DNA of 64,000 bases, from positions 992,001 to 1,056,000 of the forward strand of contig CM061249.1 of assembly GCA_022605425.2 (NCBI GenBank), in the 5' to 3' direction. Below are positions 1-15,000 of this stretch, piece after piece; the stretch's first letter is position 1, and each line of letters opens with the position of its first letter. This stretch comes from Hamiltosporidium tvaerminnensis (Eukaryota > Microsporidia > Dubosqiidae). The notes beneath the pieces were generated by a model. That model was not told the DNA's origin. It saw only the letters and a list, made by a program, of their open reading frames with translations, and did no database searches. The position numbers and the translations under genes were made by a program.

Positions 1-3000
1 CATATACTTAAATTTTAATTGTTTGGGGATATTGTTTTTTTATCAAGAGAAAAATATTTCTTTTATACATTATGGTGCAAAGATCCAGTACAAATCATTT
101 TCTCGTTTTTTCTGCCATTATATGGATATCTTGGATTTTAAAGGATAGAAACCTGAAGATTTAACTTTTTATAATACATGTTAAACGTCATAAAAAGATT
201 TTTCTTGTAAGACTTCAGATATGCTCTTAATAAATGATATATGCTATATTAGACCAAAAATTGATATATCGAAAATGATTTGATATAAAATAATATTCTA
301 GAGAACAACTGTATATAGCTCTGCTTCTTAGAAAAATTACGCGTTTTATAAAAAATCACTTAATTGTTGCTTCTCAACAAGTATATATTTTGAAGACAGT
401 GCAATTTATAGATTACGGCAACAAGTATTTTTTGATAAAATGTATTGTGGATGTGTTTTTAACCCAATAAGAACAGTTGTTATAGGCCTGTATTAAGGTT
501 TATTAATGAGTATAAGATGCACCAAGTTTTTTCTTAAATAAGATATGTGTGAATATAACTTGTTTTGTTTAGTTGATACATGTAAAGGATTTTTTTTTGA
601 ATATCATGGTGGTTTTTACTTCTCGAAACTTTAGAGTGTGCACAAAGAGCAATATTTGTAAAACATAGACTGTAAAGCTATTGTAAAACATTTCAGGAAA
701 TATTTAAAGTATAAAGTTTGCTTGAATGTCTCTGATTGCAAATATATCGAAAAGTTCAAAATTGGCAAAAATTCTTCAAAAAACGCACTAAAAAAATGAA
801 GAAAAGCCACTCAAACATGACAGAGCTATTTACACTTTGCATTATTGTAGAATATAAAATTAAAAGAGCAGATTTTTACTCCCTAGACACGAAATAAAAA
901 GGATGGGACAATAAAAATTTCTGCTGCAGGTAAAATCGTTTCCACAAACGTTTAATATTTTTCTATGCAATTTTCAATAATAAAAAATACAATCAAAACG
1001 GGTATATTTTTGGGCATTAAATGAGTTTTCCTCGTGTGTCTATTTTTTTGCAAACATGAACAAAATAAGAAAATAATTTTCTCTTTTGTAAATAAAAATG
1101 TATATGAATGCTTTTGTGAATAATTTTTCAGGCTATGAAAAAAAACGGAATTTTACTGAAAGTTTGAATCCATGGATAATGTTTCATATATGTAAAGTTA
1201 ACAATTTTTTGCATTAAAAAAATTAGATACGTATGTTTTAACTGTCTAGAACTTAATTTTACAATAACATATTTCACAAATATAAGAAATTATATTTTGT
1301 CTAGGAAAATAAACGAGCTTCCGATATAACAAATTGTACTAAAACAAATTATAATTAAGACTTTACCTTTTGCAGCATTTCATTTCACAAATATTTTTAT
1401 TCTATCTTTAGTTTTCAAATTTGAACAAACCTTAAAGGAAAATAACAATATGCTTAACAAAGAAAAAGTTTTGATTTTTATACAAAAAAGAAATTTCATA
1501 TAAAAAAAATACATGTAACCAGATCCGGCTTTGTAAAACCACTCATCCATAATATATTTCAATTTTTATATTTTGGAATAGCCTTAATTACCAGATTTCA
1601 TATGTGCCCAAAAAATATGTCGAAAATTTTAGTTACATGTTGCTGTTTTTAGATCGAAAATTCTTAACCGTGGGTCTCCGCATTCCCGAGGTGAGGGAAG
1701 GTATGTTATTGAGTGCGACCAGAGCCCAATCAAAAGCTAAACCTCATACAGAAATCTTGATTTTGTTTTTTGTCAAAATATAACAAACAGATTCTCGAAA
1801 AATCAAAAAACCTTTTCATAAGGGAAGAGGCTATGATTAGTTATCAGATTCAAAGAGGAGCGGCTTACTAAAAGGTTAGGAATTACGATTTTATATAGAG
1901 CCCAATTTTTTAGGAGAAATTTTGTGTTATGAGTGCGATTAAATACAACTCTCACTGTATTTTGTAATAAGCTAGAAATTTATCTAAAAAAACCCAATTT
2001 TTTTGTCATATATTGCTGTGTATTTAAACATTTTTTTATCCGACGATATTATAGAAGATATCATAAGTAGTGAAACACAGAAACACTACGTAAAAGTAAA
2101 AATATATCTAAAAGATAATGTACATTTATTTTAAATAGCATTTTTTTCATTCATAAAGCTCAGAATATTTGATAAAATGATGTTTTTTACACTTTGAAAT
2201 GTATCAATAGCTTCAAGCTCAATCAATTTATATTTATGCTAGTTAGTGAACAGAAAACCAAGGGGAAAAAGCTTGTATCTATCATGTATTTATTATTTAC
2301 ATCCCTGTAATAATCATCAAACAAAAACTAACGATTAGCTTAGCTACAAAGACCGGGTAAAAAACATTTAGTAAGTATGTTGGTATAGGTAAAATCTCTG
2401 AAAAATTTCAATTTGACATTAGTCAAGAATTGTAATCACTATGATATATGCGGAAGTCGCAAATATAACAGTTGGATATAGTGGTTGGATATAACTTTGA
2501 AATAGCACTTCATCAAAAGAAACAAAACATTTCTTGTAATCTAAAAAACACAACTCGAAAGAAAATGTTTGCGAAACTCGGATCATTTTTTTTCCGACAA
2601 TAAATTAAAATTTCGTTTTTAAAGATACTTCATATTAGAAGTAAAGACAAAATAAAAATCTTCTAAGCCATAGAAAAAAATATAATTAAAGTTAAATCTT
2701 TCTTTTTAATTAAGTGTTGTAAATAGATTCAACTTTCATTAACTGTTTAATGTAAATCAATTCTAAAGAAATTTTTATTTTTATGTGAAAATTTGCATTT
2801 TACGAGTTTTAAAATGTAAAAAGCCTAGAAAATTTATTGTTAAATCAAATCACTAAAAATATTTTAAATAAGCCAATTCTTTTCTATGGTTAATAATATT
2901 TTGCCATAATTTTGTATTTACCTATAATACATGAATAAATATCTTAAATATAATCATAAATTTATACACCACGCTTTAAAATTACATATAATAATAAAAA

Positions 3001-6000
3001 GGTAAAGTTTGTTTATAAGAATATGATTTTTCCGCCTATAATATAGAAATTAACAAATTTCAGTGTTTGAATTTTCTAAACAGGCCAATTGTTTTAATTA
3101 TGTCGGTATCAGAAAATAATATAGAGATAATGGTTTACTTAAATAGCCATTTTCACAATTTTGTTTTTCGTAGAACTTGTTAAACACTAATTTGACTTTT
3201 AGATGATCGCGACATCAAAGCAGCACTTTGTTTCTGCAAGTCATGATAAAAGACTTTTTGCGCATTTATGTTAAAGTATTTTTTGAAATAAGTCATTTAA
3301 GAAGCTAATTAAAACTATAGGTATGTCATTCCAATTCTTAGGATTCCTTTGTAATTAAATTTAAAATATAAATTAGACTTGTTAAACAGCTAAAAATGTA
3401 GAATCTAAGAAGGCCGCTGTCTTTTAGAGAGGTAGAAAGTTTTGGTTTTAGACATACCGCTAAATAAATCCTAAGTTCTACTCCTTTAGACATTAAAATT
3501 GATTCGGGCTTTATGTTTAAAGGATATTATAATACAGGTATTTTAGAAAACCCCACTTTGGTTTTAAGAGTCAGTAATTTATTATCGTGCAAACTGATTT
3601 ATTTCAAAAAAGATAAAAAGGGCTTTTTTTCAAGGACAATATTTATCAAAAATAAATAATAAATACCTATAAACTATGACTTTAAAATTTTAACTCTAAT
3701 ATTTCATAAAATGTAATCTTCATCTGAATGAGTAAGCTATAAAAAAGATATAGAGATCTATTATGCATACTATAATATGAAAAATTATTTTCATTGCTCA
3801 AAAAAGGGGAGTAGAAAAACCGAAACTTGAAATTAACGGTTAAAATTTCACTTCCTGTTATTATATTACCATAAATTTTTATATATTAAAAATAAAAAAT
3901 ATATAATATATAAAGCAAAACAGAAAGTATAACGAAACTTAATCTCTGTAAAATTGGATCTATTATATTTATTTAGTAACACAAGATTGCTTATAAATCA
4001 CATCTAAAGAATAGAATTTTATATAACTTTACGTGTTTAGTAAGACGAGTTTTTTTACTTAGAAAAAATTTAAAGCTATATATTCTAGTAATATTATACT
4101 CGCCACAACCATGCTGTAATTATAGTCAAATTATAAATATAATCCAAACTTAACATATTTGAACATTTGACAACGATTATACCTCCTCCAAAAGAATTTA
4201 TAAATCATGTCTACTTGCAAATTTTGTTATTTGGATCGATTTTCTCAAATCTAAAAGATTTGTGTAATTAAACATAATAATAGATGGTATAGTGAGAAGA
4301 TGAGCGTGTCACATATTATATAGGATTAATTTGCCATTTTGCACCTATTCCATTGAGGTTATTTTCGATTTTTTTTTCATTAACCTTGAGCGGATATGAA
4401 TTTTTTTATACTATGTCCATTTTGAATTTAGGTGCAAATCTAAGCTTTTTGCAGTATTTCTTCCTTAAATATATCCTTCAAAATTGTAGAAAGACTTCTG
4501 CGTGTTGTAAAAAATACTATATTATAAAAAAATCCGTTGAACACTCAAATTTTAATGGGTTTGGTTTCGTGAGATTCATTTAATCCTAGTTTTTTAAAAG
4601 CAAAAATTACGTTCTTTTTTATTACTTTAAGATATAAATCATTATATTTTAAATTTCTATCTTAAAAGTACTTTTGCCAAGTTTTTTAAGTATTGACGCA
4701 TTTATTCCAATTTTTAACGGATAAACAATTATATATGATAATCTCTTTATTACTAGAGATTCTATGTATTTATTTCTGGCATAAGCGTACTAGCAAACAC
4801 TTGCTAATCAAATCATGGCTCAATAGTTTGTCTTACTTATCGCATTATTTTGTTAGTTCGGTTGGATTTAGAAATATGTTATAGATTTTCTTAGAAAACC
4901 TTTTTTGAAATTATATTTGAATATCATAATACTTTTAACCAAAAACAATATTTGAAATTATTAATTTATACATTTTTTTAATAGCCTGCTTCTTCCCTAT
5001 GGATAGAACAAAATCAAACCATGAAGCATAGCATCGCTAAGAAATAGGCGTTTCTAAAGACAATTATTTTTTGACTGGTTAGGCTGTCAGCCTCAGGCAA
5101 ACTTTCTATACGATAGATGATTAGTACAGCTACCGGGGATCGACCCATAACATTCGGAAGTAAGTTTCGATATCTTCACCACAAAAAAACAAGTGACATT
5201 TAAATTTCTTAAAATTTTCAACTCTGATGTTAAAATTTCTAAATGTATGACAGCTTTTTAAAAAAGCCGTTTAATTGTAGGAGGAAATATACATCCTTTC
5301 ATTGGTTTTAATTCATAAAGCAAAATACATTTGATATCTTGTTTTTTTATTATACCTTCGTGTTTTTGTAGATCTTTTGGTATTAATATTTCCGGATAAT
5401 ATATATCTATTTTTATTTAATTTCCTTAGATCGAAAAACATGCTGAAAAACCTATTAATAAAAGCCTTAATACCTTACTGAATGGAATAAACTCATTATC
5501 TTTATTTTTATCTAGTAAATTCGAAATTATTTATCATTTTTATATCATTTAAAAAAATTCAATAACATTAACTTTCTTATAAATCATAACCTTATAAAAA
5601 TACTTTCGGTGTTACTGTAACAAGATATTATTTATCATATTAATTACTCGTAAAATAGACTACCTTTTTGACATCTTGCATAATTTTATTTAGAATGAAA
5701 TATAACTCCTAAAGCTTTTTTTGGCATTTCCTGATCTAATAAATCCTAACCTATTCTTGAACATATTTTGTTTAGTAAATAAAAGTCGAATTTTAGGTAA
5801 ACAGATATGGCAAGAGGTTATGTTTCATAATGTTTATAACATGCAGACAGTTCTAAAATATTATTAAATACAAAAGGCTTATTTAAAAATGTCATTATGG
5901 CAATTGTCTAATTTGAAACCAGACATTAAATCATATTCACGCCTGAAGTAAAAATTTGACCGATTTTTTTACAAAAAAACAACAGTATATTACGAACAAA

Positions 6001-9000
6001 AAAAGCTTTTAAAACTATCACCAGTTTCTGACGGTTAAAATAACTTTCAGAAAAATATAAATCAGCTATTTCTATAAGTACTTAAAGGTTGGGCAAACGC
6101 AATTTTATGGTATTGTTTTTGGTTTTAAAACAATTTTTTTGCATTAAGACTGTTTCATACAATTTCAAATGTATCGCAATACGCAAAAACTAGTTATTTT
6201 AGAAAATATATATTTGTATTATTTTATACATTTTCGTATTAAAATTAATTTTATATTTTGTGATTTTAGTATATTTCTCTTATTATTTTTTTTTGTATAA
6301 TTGTCGTGTGGCTTTGTTTAATTTCTTCGATATAATCAAGCTGCCACCAAATTTAGCCTTATGATTCTGATTCTACGCATTCGACAGTTGTAACATTTAT
6401 ATTATACCAAAGAACCTAAAAGTTCTTAATTTAGAAGTTTTTTTTACATTTGATTATGTTTACTTTTCATAGACTGTTTCAATTCATAATATTAAAAAAA
6501 CTTTAAGAAATATTTTTTATATTTGCAGTAACAGTTTGTTTCAAATTCTATAAATAACTAAAGATGTTTTGGTTTTATTTTATAAATAATATACATATAA
6601 TAAAATATAGGACAAACTATGTATTTTTTCAAATTTTTTAAAATTGAAATTATGCAATAAATTGTACATTTCAGAAAGTTTTAATAAAATCTATGATTAA
6701 AAACCAAGTTTGTATTTATCTTTTTCGTGTGCATAAAATTAAGTTAGTAAATCTTAAAATAAAAGGAATAAATCTTGTGGATTTGGCATATTCCTACTCT
6801 TTATCTCCAATCTAGTTTTTAATACGGCTATGTTACATGTAGAAATATTTAAGATCTAAATATGAGTTTAATGCTTTTATTAAAACAATTTATGAATTTT
6901 TTTTAATTATTTCTACCTCATATTCAAACTTTTTCTATTAGGTCTAAGGATTGTAATCTCATGCTCTAAGGGTGTATAGAGCTCTATGTTTATGGCGAGC
7001 TTCAACTATTGCATAGATTCCTTTGTTTTCAACGAGATATACTAAAGATGTATCTTTTGGCTGTGACGAACAAATATAAATAGTGTACCTAAGATCTAAA
7101 AATTGTGATTATAATAATAATTTCTAAAAAATCATTCCAATAAAGTGCAAAAATTAAGATTATAATTATGATTTTTATGCATATGATAGAAAAGCTATTA
7201 ATATTTATATCAAGTTAAATAAATTTTAAATTTGAACTATGTATATCTTCTTAAATATTTTTTTAACCCTAGATTTATCATACACCAAGTTCAGAACCTT
7301 AGATTCCATAATCAAATCTATTTTCTTATAGCAAATTTATGAAATCGACAAAATATTTTTGATTTAGCTTTTTCGGCTCTATCTATATCTTATTTCATCA
7401 CCAAGAAAACGCGTTTGATGATGATTTTTTAACGTTTGCTCGACAATTGAAAGATTCGAAATTTTTATTTCTTTGAAGCATGGTTAATAAGTACAAATAG
7501 AATAATATTGCAAATTTTATAGTTCTCTTTGCAAAAACAACATTTTGAGATTTAAATTATATATAATATTTTAGTACTATACTTGAAAGATTTTTTTTAT
7601 TTTTTTTCGTGTTAAAAATAAAAATTATGCATTAGAAATATTTCCGAATTAGGTTTTTAAAAATATCTGAAAACCCTAAAGTATTTATTACGATCTTGAC
7701 CAAGGGTAACTTTTATATAAGATAAGCTAACAAAAATTCAAGATATGAAAAGTTTGACACATCATCGATTCGGGCATAGAATCTATAAAAATTCAATTAA
7801 AAATGCCCCAATAACACTTAATATGATAGAGAACTATGATATCTATCTAGGGCCCGAAGTTTACTTCTAAATGTGTTTTTATGGTATTAAAGTACTACGA
7901 AATACAGTACAGTGTACATAAAAAATATTTTTAGAGTCCTTAGATTAGTTTTTAATTTGAATCCTAATATAAAGACTTATTGTCTGTAAGTTTTATAAAC
8001 TATTCTTAAATGTAACATATTTTCTATATAAAATTTCTTTTATATAGCAAAAGATATTTCTATGTTCATAAGTTTATATTATACGATTTTTTTATCAAAA
8101 AATAACTTAAATCAATAAAAAAACGATAACTTTAAAGCTAAAATAATTTTCATATATAAGATATCCAGTTTCTATATGAACGTCTAAAATGTAATTTATT
8201 GATGTTAAATTTATAAATTTATATTAGACAAGGTTTGAGTTTCGAATCCGCGCCTAGCTTGAAAGTAAAAACTCTATTTTATTATTTTGCTTTATGATTT
8301 CTTCACCTATAGCATTACATCTAACGAGATAAATATTCAATTCCTTACAATATATTTATTGCATCAACGGAAAACCGGTAGATATACTGTACTATTTATG
8401 AAATTCTCTTGAAAAAAGCGAACAATGTAAAAAAGCTTGGTCGCTGAGCAGTGATAAAGGTTAATTTAAAAGAATTTTTTTTGATGCATTGTTTCTACGA
8501 GCATTAAAAACGCCTTTATATTCAACCAGAAGGGTATACGAGGACCGGAATGAGTAAGTATGTAAGAAAACCTTAGAAAATCTGAATTTAGCAAACTTTT
8601 TGAACTCAAAATAAATATTGTTTGCCCTGTTTAAAAATAATTTGATTATCTAATTGAGTAAGCTAACCTATGAATTGGATGCAATTCACATATAAAATAC
8701 AGTAATTTTGGCAACAATACTTTTAAATCCCAATTCTTCGGCATTTGATAATATATTATCGAAAATGTATTTTATATACAATTTTTCTATAAGGTTAGCC
8801 TAATTTAATTTATGACATTTTATTTCAATATTTAACCTGTCTATTATGCTAAATAGACTCACCTGTTTTATTACTTCTTCATTAATGATTTGAAGACTAG
8901 AAGTTTATTTTTTCTCACTTTTCTCAAAAATAAGAATTATTTATAGAAACAAAAAAATATAGATTATTTTGAACGGTGTATTAGCCAGAAATGTGCTCGG

Positions 9001-12000
9001 TTTAAGCTGAAAAATTTTAATTCTTTGGTAGTTAGTTAACTTATGCTTTTCGTTTTTAGTTTTGAAGGTGTAAAGGTCTATTTTTCTATGGATAAATGTA
9101 TCGAGATTCTAAGGAACTCAATAATTGTTAAGTACTCTTAATTATAGGTTTGTGCCATAGATAAAAACATATTTTTTTTGTAAATTTAGCCTCATCTTGT
9201 GGTTAATTTGATGTATATGATCTATCATTTGAATTCGTGGCTTGCAATATGAGTATTCTATTCAAACCTTAAAATACTAATAAGGCAAAAATACTTAGAG
9301 ATCATGTGTCTATCTTATGAAAACTTTAAAGCAAACTAAAAAGCTATCTATAAACGTTGATACAATTTTTTCTTATACTTGGACTTTGAATGCAAATATA
9401 TTTTCTAAATCCATTGAAGCCAAATAGTTGTATGCGGAACCCATATTAAATTATCTGCTCACAATATTTTGGTTTATATTTATAGATAAATTCTATATTT
9501 TAGACAAATGATATTCGTTTGGTATTCAAAGTTAGAATATTAATGTCGAGATATACTTTCATATTGGGTTTCGATACCAAAATCAAAAAAAATAATATTA
9601 AAGTATAATACTTATCGTACCTTATATTTTGACTATAAACTACATCTATAAAGAGAAATATATAACAATTTTTATATTTTTGTGTTATAGAAATTTCAAA
9701 TACGAGAGATATTCGCTGTAAATGTATAGATTCTCGAAAAGTTTTGATCCATTTATAATATTATACTGATTATTATAGATTGCAATAAATTATGTGCTAG
9801 ATTTAAATTAAAATTTTTATCGAAATAATTATAACTCAATGTAATGCTTCGGTTTGGATATTTAAGGTAGTCATGTAATAGTATTAAGGTATCGAAAAAT
9901 GTTTTAATATGATTGAACCAAATACTAAGTCATATTATTTCTATTAAAAACCCGTTCGTAAAAAAATAGCATATTACAATTAAGAAAAAAATATATAAAT
10001 TTAAGCTTTTGATTGAATTTCACATATGTTCAACGTATTTTTATGCTGATCTTTTGACCTGGTTGTCAATACGAACAATTTTTACTTCGATTCCCTGCTA
10101 TAATTACATCTTAGTCAAAGTAAGAAATTTTTTGAAAGGATATATACTAGATAAAAAAATTTGATAATAATCACTATTTATCTATAAATTTCTAAATCTG
10201 GTTAAAAACAATGTAGATTCGCGATTCTACGGATTAAACATACTGGTACAATATATTTAGGTCATTTTATAAAAATAAAAAAAAAATACTTATATCTTTG
10301 TTCTTAAAAATTATTATCTATTATATATTGAAAGCTATGCTTTGGCGAAGCAATATTTCGAATGATGATAAAATTGTGACACACATACCACTAATCTTGT
10401 GTCGTCAATGCATCTCTAGCATGGTTTAAATTTAACCTTTAAAAATTTGTCTTTGTTTGAAGCGAAACACTTTGCTGCCGTTAACAAAAAAAATAATTTA
10501 GCCGACAAAAAAAGATATTTTTTACAGATTCAAATTGTATCTCGTATCAGACTAAAGCGTATATTGTACAATAAAGAAATTTGATTATCTATTTTTTGTA
10601 AAAAAATGAAAATACGCGATCTCAAAAATTCAATAAGACATCCTATCATATAATATATTTTTTTAACATTTTTAGAAATATTACAAATCAAAAAGAAATA
10701 CTACAGCGAAATTAAAGATTTATAGTCAAATCATAATAAAAATTTATAATATTACTTATAGCGGTATTAGAATTTGTTGAACATTTTATTTTGATTTTCA
10801 AAAAAACATAAACATGAGTTTAATTTATGTCCTTGGCATCATCGAGCCAAATTATCGTCTCTGTGACTTGGATTAAGCTCTAGATGCCAGAATCTTCCAA
10901 AATTGTCATTTTGTGTTAATACTTTATAATAGAAAAGAAATTTACTTAATGTTTTTTGCTTATATTGAATGTAGTATAAGTCGATAAATTTCATATGAAT
11001 AAACCTTTGCGTACGATAAATCTAAAAAACATTTAAACTTGTTTCCAAATTTTTTAAACTACAATTTTTATTTTTGATAGTATTGGATCTTAGTATACTT
11101 CGTTTATACTACAAAACTTATCAATATATAAATAAATTAACATTATAATAGAGATAATGCAATTTTGCCATAAAAAAGTTAAGGAATATACTAAGCATTA
11201 TAATATACCTTTTTATTTCTTTTCTTTGTTTTTTTTTGGAAGGTTAATGTGACAACCAAAATTTTAGAATTGATTTAAAACGAATTAAAGGGTTTTCAAG
11301 TCATCATAAAATAGGCTATATTTTCCCATGCATCAAAATTCGGTTTTTAGTATTGCTTTTTCTCCGCAATATTATGATTTGAGAAAGGTATGTGAAGGTT
11401 TTTAAAGCATTTTTAAAAGTATTATGTAAAAAATTATATTTTGCGTTAAAAAAACGATAAGTTGTGAGAAGAGCTTGCTTAAATATATTTTTTAAAACTT
11501 GCAATTATAATTCTTTTGGTATTGTAAACTAATTCCAAATTTTTATAGTAAAAAAGAGTTCAAATACATATTTATATGCTTACTCAAAAAAATTGAGACA
11601 TATAGATTATTTACCGGTGTAAGATCAAGTTCTTCATACAAAAACATAATTTTTAAAGTGAATAACACTATATTTGTTGTTTTTATGTTCAAATCTTTTA
11701 TTTGTTTATAATAACTTTGAGTTTTGGTATATTTTCACAATGTCTGTTACTTTAAAGAGTTGTTTGTGACCCTCTTTCTTCATCTTTATTTCAACAATGA
11801 TAACAGAATCAGTTTTTTATACAAACAATTTTTAAAGACTTTGTTTTAGAAATTTTCTTTACTCTTTATTGGGATTTTTCGGATTAAATTATAAATTGGA
11901 AAATATAAAATGGTTTATAGTGATTTTGGAACCAATGTACTGTGTATGAAAATCAATTTGAAATTACTGGTAACTGAATTTTTTTCCGAGGATTTTGCTT

Positions 12001-15000
12001 TGATTCATAATTAAAAAGAATAATTGATTCGCTTATCGTAATGGATGTATCGAAATATTGCGCGAGCAAATTCCTAAAATGTTAATATCAAAATCCGAAG
12101 CAAATTTTCAAGAATAATATTATCTAGTGCGTATTTTTTTAAACTCTTTTTAAATATATTCAAGCAATCTGATATTAACGGTATGAAAATGGCTTTTTGA
12201 AGCGCCTTAGTGGTTTTTGATACAATTTACAAATATCTTAAGAAAACGCTAGAGAACTACTGTTTTGATTATTTATAAAATATTTAAAAAAAAGTTGATA
12301 TTGACTACATATGTCATAGTGTAGACTAACTTGTTTTTTAAGAATGCTTTGGCAGAGATTAATTTCTTCTTTTCAAGTTACATCTACGGTTTATAATAAT
12401 ATACAAATAGTTAAGAAACGCATAATAGATTCATATTCACTAATTAGTGGATTAAAATTAGATTCGATAACAAATATATTTTTCATTTTGCTATGTAAGC
12501 AATACCTTATGTGCCTAAATTACAAACAGAATAGTCTATTCTTAGGAAATAACTTTTAACTAATCTAAACAATTCTATTTAATGAATGCAAATATTAAAA
12601 CCCAATAAAAAAAAATTAATCTTACTTTTAATTTAATCAGATGCAATAAATCTATGTGAGAATTTTTCTTATAGCAAATTTAATATTTCCAAATATATTT
12701 TCTTATGCGTGTCCATCAATTGGATTAAAAATATAATATTATGATCTAACATTTTTAAAATACTCAGAATTTTATTTAAAAATTTTGGTTATTGAAAACG
12801 CAAAAAATTTTAATACGCTAGGAAACTCTTTAATATGTTGAATTAATAAAAAACACAATGTTACATAAGCTTTGAAAAAATTGAATACAATATAGTAGTT
12901 AATACATTTATAAATTAAATCACATGTCTGAAGAAAACCAAAATCATGAGTTTCTCACCATTAATCTTATATTTCTCCTATTTATTGAGTTTCGAATATT
13001 TATTGCGAAGCTTGCTCCTATCTTAACGAGAGTATGGCCTCCTTAATTATATATTCCGATAATTAAATATAAAATAAATATATATTGTAGCAAAAGTTTG
13101 GTTTAAAAACCTTATAATTCATTTTTGGCATAAATTATCGATATAATAATAGCGTTGTTGAAAAAATTCAATCTTTTTCGAAAACAAAATACCTTCGCAG
13201 GAAAAAATTAACTAAATTTTTAGAATAAATAGTTCAACAGAAATAAATATAGTTCTTTCCATTTTATGATTATTAAGAATTTAAAAACATGTTTCGTATA
13301 AACTATAGAAACTTTTCACATTGTTTCGTGTGGTTGTATTCTTGATAGTTACTAGCTTTATCATGCTCATTAGACAAGAAAAAATGTCGGATGAACGTGA
13401 CCGCATACATTTCAAGAAAATCTACATACAGAAGCCATAACAGACTAGTGGATTACTTCGACTGTGTATACTAAAGTATAGTTAGGTAGGTGTTCGAAAT
13501 GATAGAAATGGTAAAAAAATTAGTCGCGATAGATATTTACATTAGAAAAGCTAGGAAATTTAAGTAAATTATAAAGTAAATATATTTTTTAATGATTTTA
13601 CAACTTAAAAAATCTTATCATAGAATTTTTTGAAATCGTTTTTGTGTTCTTATAGATAAGTTTGAATATAATTTTTCGCTTTAAGGGGGTAACCTAGCTT
13701 TTATATTTTTAATTCAGATTTAGGGTTACAATCGAATGAGTTCTGAGCGCATTTTAATGATATCCGGTAGCTTGATATTGACAGATATCTAAAATTATAT
13801 ATGACTTGATATAAATTCTTTTCTATTGCTATTCAAAATGTGCAAAAGGTAAAGTCTAAAATAGCAAAAAACGTGTAACATATTGTTGCATTTAAAGTAG
13901 ACTTGTAGAAGAAAAAAATATTGAATTCGGAATTTATGTATCTTATGAGAGTTTAAATTGCTTATGATGCATTAAAATGTGTTTTCATAATAAGAATGAA
14001 TATCTATGTTTTTGAATTTTTATTAAGATAAATAATTGTATTAGTCTATATATCTCAAACTTGATATTCTTTGAGCTGTACTGCAATTTTTAGATTGAGT
14101 ATGTCAGCTTTTAACCCGAAAAACATTTCTGTATTACTTTTTAAAAAGATGTCAGCGAAAAATTAGCGATGTAGAAGGAAATAAAACTTTTCTTTAAAAT
14201 TGGAACAGTTGCTTGGTCTAAAACATCTTTTCTTCCGACAAATTGATAGATACTATTTATGAAAAGCTAAAATAATTAGTTTAAAATAGAATACGGAATC
14301 GGGGAAGGGCAGAACTATAGATTGAAGTTCGAGCCAAAATAAATTTCGACCATCTTATAAAAATAAGAAGAAATACATTCTGAACAGTTCAAGTTTTCTA
14401 TTAAATTGTAAATATTTTTTGCAAAATAAGTTTGATTTTTGTTTTAAATACATATTAGAAATTTTGAGAAGTTTATATCTGAATTAAGGTTTTTTGAAAA
14501 TTTTCGCCAAAGATTTCGATTGGTTTGTATCGCATTTTATTAAAATTTGTTTTGACTTATATTTAGAGTAAAGTAGCTTCGTTATAAATACCTAAATAAC
14601 TTTTTTCTTGCGATATCAAAAGTTTGTTTTTTATGAAAAAAATCTTGACCAATATTTTTGATATATATTTAAACTGTTTAGGTTATTTGTCTTGCAAGCA
14701 TTATTCCACCTTATCTCTATCATCGCTCTATGTATATGAAAATTCTTTTCATATTATATCATGCAAAGCGTTCACATATTGAATTATTTCTTTTACACGA
14801 AATTTCTATCACAGGAAAACTACATTTCTTTATTTCATAGGATTATTTTATTACAAATAAATATTACTAGTGCACTTTGTCAGATTAATTGCGCATTATT
14901 CATCGAATATAGCGTAAATTCTTGTTATGTAGCACATATTTGGTTTTAGGTTTTCTGATCAATCGGATATTCTTGTAAAAATCTAAAGATAGACTTATTA

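Noticed and set aside
4353-4884. Two short hydrophobic open frames
   Set aside because: They have the composition expected of chance frames in AT-rich DNA and no start motif or domain.
5090-5170. tRNA-like arms near GGGGATCGACCC with a TCTAT-ACG-ATAGA hairpin
   Set aside because: The T loop lacks the TTC start and no matching acceptor stem could be drawn.
8225-8275. tRNA T-arm-like TTTCGAATCCGCGCC
   Set aside because: No upstream sequence pairs with the expected acceptor strand, and no anticodon arm was found at the right distance.
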